A stretch of DNA of 64,000 nucleotides from Gracilimonas amylolytica. GTDB lineage: Bacteria > Bacteroidota > Rhodothermia > Balneolales > Balneolaceae. The DNA is taken from contig NZ_PQBS01000037.1 of the NCBI RefSeq assembly GCF_002911695.1, positions 312,146-376,145 on the forward strand, read 5' to 3'. The translations under genes were made by a program, and so were the position numbers. Each line of letters starts with the position of its first letter. Within the stretch, counting starts at the first letter, position 1. This document shows, in pieces, positions 23,837-30,674 of the stretch. The notes beneath the pieces were generated by a model, which had not been told where the DNA came from, did not search any database, and saw nothing but the letters and a program-made list of their open reading frames with translations.

Positions 23837-24049
23837 CTATAAATATTTTTTTCGGATTTCATCCCACGACTTCCCATTAGCCGTATCTTCATCAAGAGTT
23901 TGCAGCCGTTCTTCCAAAATGCTTTTATGATGTTCAGGAATATCAATCTGTTCGGGATCAGAAGCTATAGAATCCCACAAAGCTTCTACCAAAATGATTT
24001 TTTCGTTTTTATTGAGTCGCGATAATTCTTTAATCAGCGTGTCTTCCAT
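23837..24049 (-). CDS. Cassette gene: addiction-module antitoxin (TIGR02574-like)
   Basis: The 70-residue product is highly charged: LSRLNKNEKIILVEALWDSIA, ending LDEDTANGKSWDEIRKKYL, the pattern of the short putative addiction module component family paired with ParE/RelE toxins. It precedes the toxin by 5 bases, so the order is antitoxin then toxin, the reverse of the higBA cassette. It has about 80 bases of AT-rich leader with room for its own promoter. Confidence 0.88.
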   Translation of the reverse strand: MEDTLIKELSRLNKNEKIILVEALWDSIASDPEQIDIPEHHKSILEERLQTLDEDTANGKSWDEIRKKYL

Positions 24050-24130
24050 AATGAATTAATTAAATTAGATACAATAATTTGAACAAAAAGAACCTCGAAA
24101 GCAATCGCGGGATAAATGTTTAATGAGGCA

Positions 24131-24252
24131 CACTAACGACCCAGCGCATAACGGGCGCGGAGATTATTAGTTAATTAATGGTTAAAATTTCAAAACAAGC
24201 AACTCTGTAAACCGAAATCCGGTCCGCGTCCCAGTTAATGCGCTTGTTAGTA
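24131..24252 (-). other. attC-11
   Basis: CACTAACGACCCAGCGCATA start, AATGCGCTTGTTAGTA end (122 bp). Same lineage as attC-7, -9 and -10. The TAA stop of the adjacent gene lies in the GTTAGTA core. Confidence 0.94.
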
Positions 24253-24720
24253 GGCTGGTTTCCTTTGAGGTTTTAAACGAACAGGAACTGAAACAGGCAC
24301 CAACCTGTATTCTTCGGCATATTTTGTTGGTTCAAATTCGACGGCTTTTATTTTCTCTAAATACTGAACAAGTGAGAGAGTGATACTATCTGGATACACT
24401 TCAATATTTGTTTTTTTGGCATTCGAAGTCCAATCTGGATTTATATCTGTGTTAAAAAAATTATAAGCGACAGAATCATTCTGATACAGATCAACTCTCA
24501 ATATATCAAACCAATTAATTCGATTTTCGACTTCATGAAATTGAACCTTCAAAATTACTAATGCACTATCAAAACTATTAAAAATCTTGTCATCAGGAAG
24601 ATTGGTTGATAGATAATCAGCCTCAAATTCAAATGGAGGTTCCCATTCTTGAGCGAATGAATTCACAAAAAGTGACATCGATAATAGAAGTACAAGAAAA
24701 ATAAAAGATGTCGATTTCAT
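24247..24720 (-). CDS. Cassette gene: secreted protein of unknown function
   Basis: The 157-residue product has a signal peptide (hydrophobic core FIFLVLLLSMSLFVNS, likely cleavage after FAQ at residue 24), giving a mature acidic, aromatic-rich protein that starts EWEPPFEFEADYL. The C-terminus (VPVSVPVRLKPQRKPAY) has the Pro-rich VRLK style seen at the end of energy-transducing TonB-like partners, but no TonB domain can be defended. It is the first cassette at the presumed attI side. Its stop is within attC-11. Confidence 0.75.
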   Translation of the reverse strand: MKSTSFIFLVLLLSMSLFVNSFAQEWEPPFEFEADYLSTNLPDDKIFNSFDSALVILKVQFHEVENRINWFDILRVDLYQNDSVAYNFFNTDINPDWTSNAKKTNIEVYPDSITLSLVQYLEKIKAVEFEPTKYAEEYRLVPVSVPVRLKPQRKPAY

Positions 24721-24738
24721 GATTCAGAATTTAAAGCC

Positions 24739-24871
24739 TACTAACGGTCTGCGGTTTAACCGGCTTGGCCTTTTTGGCTGGTAATGTAATTAAAACTGGA
24801 ATTTATTTTCTGACCAATGAATTTTGAAAGGGCAGACGACGGCCAAGTCCGCGTTGAAACCGTTGTTATAC
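24739..24871 (-). other. attC-12, last site at the riboswitch side
   Basis: TACTAACGGTCTGCGGTTTAA start, AAACCGTTGTTATAC end (133 bp); inner GGCTTGGCC/GGCCAAG and AAGTCCGCG blocks. It is followed within 90 bases by the cobalamin riboswitch. No attI-like core could be separated from it. Confidence 0.88.
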
Positions 24872-24959
24872 AACCTGCTATTGTTGATAACTAAGGTTGT
24901 TTGTGGAGAACTAATCATTGACAAACCGTTTTTCTTCAGGCATATTAAAAGCGAATTAA

Positions 24960-25130
24960 TGGTGTCGGATCCAACTGCGTTTGGTAAAGATGAAAAGGGA
25001 ATCCGGTGAAAATCCGGAACTGTACCCGCAACTGTTAATCGGAATATTCGGTTCAATTTGCCACTGTCTCAGCTCAAAAAGAGGCGGGAAGGATGAACAG
25101 AAATAGCCGGTGAGTCAGGAGACCTGCCTT
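24960..25130 (+). ncRNA. Cobalamin (B12) riboswitch upstream of nrdB
   Basis: All the conserved blocks are in order: AAGGGAATCCGGTGAAAATC with CGGAACTGTACCCGCAACTG, the GCCACTG segment (25069-25075), GGGAAGGATGA and the B12 box in AGCCGGTGAGTCAGGAGACC. It lies 131 bases before the nrdB start on the same strand. Such riboswitches commonly repress B12-independent genes (here the class I ribonucleotide reductase) when cobalamin is available for a B12-dependent enzyme elsewhere. Confidence 0.95.
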
Positions 25131-25261
25131 AATTCCAGTAAACGAGATTCCGGGATTAGAATCAGAGTGAAAGACTTCAGTTTATGTACTCATGTAGTAT
25201 ATCTGTATTCTTTTACCTGCTTTTCCCGTCCTCATGAATTGAGATTTAATACAGGACAACC

Positions 25262-26245
25262 ATGAAGAAATTAATAGCTAAAACCTCGGTGCGGGATAAC
25301 ATCGAGCTGAGTGAGACCCCATCTTATCCCATTTTCAGAGAATTGTATGAGAAACAGAAAAAAGCCATTTGGTTCCCCGAAGAGCTGAATATTCAGCAAG
25401 ATGCTTTGGATTATGAATCACTGACGGCTGAAGAAAAAGATCTGTTCGACACCGCGGTAGGATACTTTTGCTCATCTGAATTACTGGTGCAAAATGTTTT
25501 GGTGAATTCCTTTTTCCCCATGCTGAGTGACCCTCATGCCAAAATGAGTTTCAGTACACAGCTGTTTATGGAAAATATTCACAGCGACTTTTTCGAGATC
25601 GTACTTCAGACCTTCAATATGGATCGTGAGAAAATGTATCGGGTAGCTTTTGATGATCCCATCCTGAAAAAGAAACAGAACCTGATCGTAGAAGAGATCG
25701 ACAAGATCAGCTACGGGAAAATTGATCCCGAAACACTACAGGGAAAGAAAGATATTCTACGGGCCATTTTGCTGAACAACATCGTGATGGAGGGTATTTT
25801 CTTCTATTCCACGTTTGCGCATTTCTTTGCGTTGAAGGATATGGGTAAAATGAAAAATGTAGTGTCTGGTGTAGAGCTGGTACTGATCGATGAATCGTTG
25901 CACCTGCAAAATGGGATCGAATCCATCCTGATTATGCTGGATGAAAACCCGGAGATCACCGAGGATGCACAGTACGTACAGGACATCCGCGATGTAATCT
26001 TGGAAGGAACAGCGCTGGAGATTGAATATGTAAAGCACAAATTTGGCGATCGCACAATCCTTGGTATTTCCTACGGAGAGCTGGAGCGCTACCTAAAATA
26101 TATCACCGATCGCAGGCTGGAAGAACTTGGATTCAGCGCTGAATTCAACATTACCGAAAACCCGCTGCGATTCCTTCAGAAAGAGGATGTGAAGAAGCTC
26201 ATTAACTTTTTTGAAGTGTCTTCTACGGAATACACGAATTATTAA
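25262..26245 (+). CDS. nrdB: Ribonucleotide reductase small subunit, class Ic-like
   Basis: The 327-residue R2 protein has the six metal ligands Glu73, Glu104, His107, Glu177, Glu211 and His214, with spacing equal to that of E. coli NrdB. The position of radical Tyr122 is Phe111 (ENIHSDFF), and the first ligand is Glu73 instead of Asp84, both as in Chlamydia-type R2c, which uses a Mn/Fe cofactor. It supplies the oxidising equivalent to NrdA. It lies under a cobalamin riboswitch and 234 bases before nrdA. Class Ic is inferred from alignment by eye. Confidence 0.95.
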   Translation: MKKLIAKTSVRDNIELSETPSYPIFRELYEKQKKAIWFPEELNIQQDALDYESLTAEEKDLFDTAVGYFCSSELLVQNVLVNSFFPMLSDPHAKMSFSTQLFMENIHSDFFEIVLQTFNMDREKMYRVAFDDPILKKKQNLIVEEIDKISYGKIDPETLQGKKDILRAILLNNIVMEGIFFYSTFAHFFALKDMGKMKNVVSGVELVLIDESLHLQNGIESILIMLDENPEITEDAQYVQDIRDVILEGTALEIEYVKHKFGDRTILGISYGELERYLKYITDRRLEELGFSAEFNITENPLRFLQKEDVKKLINFFEVSSTEYTNY

Positions 26246-26283
26246 GGGCAAGGAGTCGTGGCGACATTTACCCACCCCTTTAT

Positions 26284-26299
26284 CCCCGCCCGAGCGGGG
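26284..26299. repeat. Short palindrome between nrdB and nrdA
   Basis: CCCCGCCCGAGCGGGG lies in a 234-base spacer that also contains GGAGAGGATCAAGGTGAGGG, a phrase seen in dispersed repeats of many genomes. It is not followed by T, so it is probably not a terminator. Confidence 0.5.
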
Positions 26300-26479
26300 A
26301 AGCTCCTTAGTAAGAGTTGAACTGAATTATTGAATTGAGACATTAGAAATAATCAGATCTACATATTCAAAAATCGTGAAGGAGTTTCCTCTCCTGGGAG
26401 AGGATCAAGGTGAGGGTCAATGCTATCTAAGGGCAAAACACAAACAGTAGATCATATATCATCACAAAAGAAAATCACT

Positions 26480-28945
26480 ATGCAACGTACAGTTATAAAA
26501 AGAGATGGTTCCAAAGAGAAATTTGAAACCCAGAAGATTATTAATGCAATTTTTGAGATCCTGGTTGGGCTGGATGTGGAGGATGACTACGAGATCGTTT
26601 TCCGGATCATGAAAGAGCTGGACCTGAAGATACCGGAAGAGGTTAAAACAGAAGAAATTGACCAGTTACTGTTAAAAGCCATCGAGCAGCTAATACCACA
26701 GCATCCACGATACGATCGACTGGCAACCCGGCAGCTAATGAAGCAGATCAACAAAAAGATTGATCGAAAGTTGGGTGGTTTTCGGGAATATCTGGATCAT
26801 GCTATTGCTCAGGGTCTGGTGATTGAAGAGGTGCTGGAATTTGACCTTGAGCTCTTAAAATCAGTGATGGATTATGATCGGGATGAATTGTTCGGATATT
26901 TCGGCCTGACAACCCTGCGCGACCGCTACCTGATGAAAGATCGGGAACAAGATACCATCGAAAAACCTCAGTGGTTTTTTATGCGGGTAGCGATGGGCAT
27001 CGGAAATACCAACGAGCAGGTGGTGAAGGTGTATAACAAGCTTTCTAAACTGGAATACCTGCACTCAACCCCAACCTTGTTTAACTCAGCAACGCCGATG
27101 TCTCAGTATTCTTCCTGCTATGTCAGTGTGGTGGATGATTCCCTGGAATCCATTATGGCAAAGGCTCGTGAGACGGCATTTTTAGCTAAACATGCCGGTG
27201 GAGTGGGAACGGATGTGACGCGTGTCCGGGCAACCGGTTCACTCATTAAATCCCTAAATGCAAAGTCTTCTGGGGTAATTCCGTTTATCAAGATGTATGA
27301 TACGCTCATTAACTCTATCCAGCAGGGAGGTCGGCGTCGCAGTTCGCAGGTGATTTCCATTCAACCCTGGCATCTCGACATTGAAGCCTTTCTGGATCTG
27401 CGTGAAACAACCGGAAATGCCTATTTTAGAACACCGTCGCTCAATACCAAACTCTGGATGCCAGACGAATTGATGCGACGCATCGAAAATAAAGAGCCGG
27501 TGTATTTGTTCGATCCGGGGGAGTGTCCTGAGCTTGTAGATGCCATTGGTGACGACTTTGCCAAAAAATATTGCCAACGCATTGAGGAGGCTGAAAACGG
27601 CGAGTTAAGTCATTTTAAGAAACTGGAAGGGGAGACTTTCTTTAGAAAATACTTGTTCAAGCTGGCGAAAACCGGTCACCCGTGGCTGATCTTTAAAGAC
27701 GAGCACAACCGCAAAAACCCATGCCCACAGTACAGTGTGATCAACAGCTCGAATCTTTGTACGGAAATTTCCATCCCAAACCGACCGGATTCCACTGCGG
27801 TGTGTACACTGGCTTCGCTGAACCTTTCGAAACATGTGAAAGATGACGGCAGCGACTTTAATTGGGAAAAGATCAAGGACACGCTGGAGACCATGGTGTT
27901 GGGGCTGGATAACATTCTCGACAAGAACTTTTATCCCTCTGAGGAAGCCCGAAAGAACACTATGGATCTGCGTCCGCTGGGTATTGGAGTGATGGGATTT
28001 GCCGAAGCATTGGTCGATTTGAAGATCTCTTATGATTCAGAAGAAGCGGTGATCAAAGCCCGGAAGATCGGGAATTTCATGCGCGAAGTATGCTATGCTC
28101 AGTCCGAAAAACTGGCGGAAGAACGGGGTGCTTTTGCTCATTATGATGAAGCCGCCAGGGACAGAGAAGGCTACAACTATAAGCCTCGCAGAAATGCGGT
28201 GCTGCTGGCTATTGCCCCAACAGCGACCATCTCCATTATTTCGGGCACCACGTCTTCTATCGACAGCTACTTCAGCAATTTGTATTCACGGGATACGCTT
28301 TCCGGGAAACATATAGTCATCAATAGTCAACTGATTGAAGAGCTGGAGGAGAAGGGGCTTTGGAGTGATGATATGGCGAGCCTGATCAAGCAGCACAATG
28401 GTTCGGTACAACATATTGAAGAACTGAATGGGGTGATCAACAAGAGTGTGTATAAGACGGCATATGAAATTCATCCTAAACGACAGATAGATATTGCAGC
28501 AGCCTTCCAGGAGTCTATTGATCAGGCTGTTTCCAAATCGATCTACATTGATGAGCAGCTTCGGAATGACATGCCGGAGATCTACCTCTATGCTTGGAAA
28601 AAGAAGCTCAAATCTACCTACTACTGCTTTATCGACAAAGTGATCAAAGGTGAGAAGTACACTTCTAAGGTGAACAAGCGTGGAAAACGGGCCGGTTTTA
28701 GTGGCGGTTCATCAGCGCCCAAAAAAGAAAGTTCAGAGCAGGAGCAGAAAGTCAAAACCTCGTCTGCATCCCGAAAAGGCTTTGGAGGAGCAACGGCTCA
28801 GAATGAAGAAAAATCTCAGGATGAGCTCGTAGCAGAAGCCCGCCAAAAGTTCGGGGATGAAGCCGTGGATGAAGCACTAAGTGCCGATGCGGATTCGTGT
28901 CCCACCGATCCGATGCTTCGCAAGATCTGCCCGAGTTGTGAATAG
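26480..28945 (+). CDS. nrdA: Ribonucleoside-diphosphate reductase large subunit
   Basis: The 821-residue protein (start ATG 26480; the frame opens at 26420 without homology) has an N-terminal ATP-cone (TVIKRDGSKEKFETQKI), a barrel with SSCYVSVVDDSLESI and NSSNLCTEISIPNRP, PTATISIISGTTSSI, and a C-terminal Cys pair in MLRKICPSCE for reduction by thioredoxin or glutaredoxin. It reduces nucleoside diphosphates using the cofactor of NrdB. The ATP-cone suggests dATP inhibition. The linker before the Cys tail (KKESSEQEQKVKTSSAS) is rich in Lys, Ser and Gln. Confidence 0.96.
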   Translation: MQRTVIKRDGSKEKFETQKIINAIFEILVGLDVEDDYEIVFRIMKELDLKIPEEVKTEEIDQLLLKAIEQLIPQHPRYDRLATRQLMKQINKKIDRKLGGFREYLDHAIAQGLVIEEVLEFDLELLKSVMDYDRDELFGYFGLTTLRDRYLMKDREQDTIEKPQWFFMRVAMGIGNTNEQVVKVYNKLSKLEYLHSTPTLFNSATPMSQYSSCYVSVVDDSLESIMAKARETAFLAKHAGGVGTDVTRVRATGSLIKSLNAKSSGVIPFIKMYDTLINSIQQGGRRRSSQVISIQPWHLDIEAFLDLRETTGNAYFRTPSLNTKLWMPDELMRRIENKEPVYLFDPGECPELVDAIGDDFAKKYCQRIEEAENGELSHFKKLEGETFFRKYLFKLAKTGHPWLIFKDEHNRKNPCPQYSVINSSNLCTEISIPNRPDSTAVCTLASLNLSKHVKDDGSDFNWEKIKDTLETMVLGLDNILDKNFYPSEEARKNTMDLRPLGIGVMGFAEALVDLKISYDSEEAVIKARKIGNFMREVCYAQSEKLAEERGAFAHYDEAARDREGYNYKPRRNAVLLAIAPTATISIISGTTSSIDSYFSNLYSRDTLSGKHIVINSQLIEELEEKGLWSDDMASLIKQHNGSVQHIEELNGVINKSVYKTAYEIHPKRQIDIAAAFQESIDQAVSKSIYIDEQLRNDMPEIYLYAWKKKLKSTYYCFIDKVIKGEKYTSKVNKRGKRAGFSGGSSAPKKESSEQEQKVKTSSASRKGFGGATAQNEEKSQDELVAEARQKFGDEAVDEALSADADSCPTDPMLRKICPSCE

Positions 28946-28968
28946 GTGTTTGGTAGAGAATCAGTAAT

Positions 28969-29365
28969 ATGAACATAGAAGAAAGAATAAAAGCCTCCGA
29001 AAATCGGATGGTTAAAGCGGTATTTCCAAACACGAAGAATCAATATGATTCCCTGTTTGGAGGCACTGCCCTTTTTTGGATGGATGAAAAAGCTTTTATA
29101 ACAGCCACCCGCTTTAGTCGTTAAAAAATGGTGACTGTAGCCACGTAACGCTTTAATTTTACAGAAGATTACCCCCTCCGGGAAACTGGTAGAATTAATT
29201 TGAAAAGTAGTTGAGGTTGGAAAAAGAAGTCTCAAGGTGAAGGTGAGCATCGTCATTGAAGACATGTATTCTAGCGTAAGGACAGAGGCCATTGAAGGTG
29301 AGTTTCACATGGTGGCCATTGCCGATGACCGAATGCCGACACCTAATATATTTGATAGAGCTTGA
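28969..29365 (+). pseudogene. Degraded acyl-CoA hydrolase (YciA-like hotdog) gene
   Basis: Frame 1 from ATG 28969 reads a good start of a YciA-type thioesterase (LFGGTALFWMDEKAFITATRFSR), then a stop at 29122. After that the homology continues only with stops and frame changes: MVTVAT, NFTEDYPL, the EVGKKKS region and, in another frame, VSIVIEDMYSSVRTEAIEGE ending RMPTPNIFDRA. Several independent lesions make expression of a whole protein impossible. It follows nrdA by 23 bases. Confidence 0.85.
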
Positions 29366-29474
29366 TTACTTTTGGTTGTATAACATAATATTACCCGAAC
29401 AAGGGTTTTGTTAGGACGCGGTGGATAAGATCCACGAATCGCCACTCACATACATCATTCGGTGATATTGGGAT

Positions 29475-29513
29475 GTTATCCGTCTCATTAGGCGGATAAA
29501 GTCGCCGGATAAC
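29475..29513. repeat. Inverted repeat in the gap before korB's 3' end
   Basis: GTTATCCG (29475-29482) pairs with CGGATAAC (29506-29513) and alternatively with the closer CGGATAA (29493-29499). The stretch 29366-29583 has no gene. Confidence 0.5.
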
Positions 29514-29583
29514 ACCCCTCTTATTTACACAAAAGATAACACCTTAAGCATTAGTTGCAAGGAACTATAGAAGGTGCCGCTGT

Positions 29584-30660
29584 TTAGCTTACCTCCCAGG
29601 TTTCCGGTCCCTGAAGTAAAGCATCCAGATCGGGTTTGGATCGCTTGAGCGCTTCGGCGTTTTGTATGGTGACTCCCTCATCGTAAGTAGGGCGGTCCAC
29701 GTCATACAGCACCCCAAAGGGTCTCGGGAATTTCAGGTGCTCACCGTTGTGTGGGTGCTCAAAGAATCGGGTAAGCAGATCGGCTTTGGTCTTGTCTTTT
29801 TCATCATGGACCCACAGATCATCTTTGGAAAACTCACTACTCAGTTCAACCACTTCGGGGGTCAGCCCATCCAGGCGAAGGCCTTTTTCATGGTCTGTTC
29901 CGAAGATCAGCGGCTCGCCATGCTCCAGGTAAATGGTCTCACGGGGGCGGGATTTCTTATCCGTGAATAACTCAAAGGCTCCGTCATTGAAAACGATACA
30001 GTTTTGGAGGATCTCCAGCATGGAGGTTCCCTTGTGTTCGCTGGCACGCAGCAGCATTTTTTGGAGATGCTTGGGATCACGGTCCATGGCCCGGGCTATA
30101 AAAGTGCCATCGGCTCCCATACTCAGCTGAAGGGGATTGAAGGGGTGGTCGATGGAACCAAATGGAGTAGATTTAGAGATCGTACCTTCGGGCGCGGTTG
30201 GGGAATATTGGCCTTTGGTCAACCCATAGATCTGATTGTTGAAAAGCAAGAGGTTTACGTCCACATTACGGCGCAGAAGCTGCACAAAATGGTTGGCCCC
30301 AATGGAAAGGGAATCCCCATCACCCGTTATGATCCAGACGCTGAGTTCCGGTCGGGATACTTTGAGTCCCGTGGCAATGGCCGGGGCACGACCGTGAATC
30401 GAATGCATGCCAAAGGTATCCATATAGTAGGGGAAGCGGGCCGCACAGCCGATCCCGGAAATGAACACGATGTCTTTTTTGAGGACTCCGATATCCGGCA
30501 TCACATTTTGGACCTGCTTCAGGATGGTGTAATCACCGCAACCGGGGCACCACCGTACATCCTGATCCGAAGAAAAGTCCTTGGAACTATACTTCGGAAT
30601 GCCATTTTCTCCGTTAGCATTTCCGTTTTTTAATGTGTCTGTGTTCGTTTTTGTAGTCAT
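29584..30660 (-). CDS. korB: 2-oxoacid:ferredoxin oxidoreductase, beta subunit (KorB-like)
   Basis: The 358-residue subunit has VRWCPGCGDYTILKQVQ near the N-terminus (Fe-S and TPP region), the TPP-magnesium motif in GDGDSLSIGANHFVQLLRR and LLLFNNQIYGLTKGQ. With the alpha subunit 14 bases upstream it forms an oxygen-sensitive complex that decarboxylates 2-oxoglutarate (or another 2-oxoacid) to acyl-CoA with reduction of ferredoxin. The CDS ends with LLQGPETWEVS. 2-Oxoglutarate specificity is inferred from the family, not proved. Confidence 0.92.
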   Translation of the reverse strand: MTTKTNTDTLKNGNANGENGIPKYSSKDFSSDQDVRWCPGCGDYTILKQVQNVMPDIGVLKKDIVFISGIGCAARFPYYMDTFGMHSIHGRAPAIATGLKVSRPELSVWIITGDGDSLSIGANHFVQLLRRNVDVNLLLFNNQIYGLTKGQYSPTAPEGTISKSTPFGSIDHPFNPLQLSMGADGTFIARAMDRDPKHLQKMLLRASEHKGTSMLEILQNCIVFNDGAFELFTDKKSRPRETIYLEHGEPLIFGTDHEKGLRLDGLTPEVVELSSEFSKDDLWVHDEKDKTKADLLTRFFEHPHNGEHLKFPRPFGVLYDVDRPTYDEGVTIQNAEALKRSKPDLDALLQGPETWEVS

Positions 30661-30674
30661 GATTAGCGACTCAC

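Larger units (their letters stand above)
12693..24871 (-). mobile_element. Integron cassette array without integrase (CALIN-type), about twelve attC sites
   Basis: Some 12 kb are made of small, mostly minus-strand genes separated by 90-135-bp elements. Each starts with (C/T)(A/T)TAAC or CTAAC followed by G, and ends with a GTTRRRY-like core (GTTAGGC, GTTAGTG, GTTATAC). Inner blocks GCGCAT/ATGCGC and CGCGGA/TCCGCG pair, as expected for folded attC sites. Five sites (14238, 20392, 23016, 23399, 24131) are close relatives of each other. Genes read leftward, so the attI end should be near 24.9 kb, but the next features there are a cobalamin riboswitch and nrdB. No integrase was found anywhere in the window. 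Confidence 0.88.

Noticed and set aside
24872-24959. Search for attI or integrase remnant between attC-12 and the riboswitch
   Set aside because: Only 88 bases, without a GTTRRRY core distinct from attC-12 and without tyrosine-recombinase coding similarity.
29378-29416. GTATAAC...GTTAGGA pair with a small ACCC/GGGT stem after the thioesterase pseudogene, attC-like
   Set aside because: Only 39 bases long, the ends do not pair well, and no GCGCAT/CGCGGA-type inner blocks are present; probably chance.
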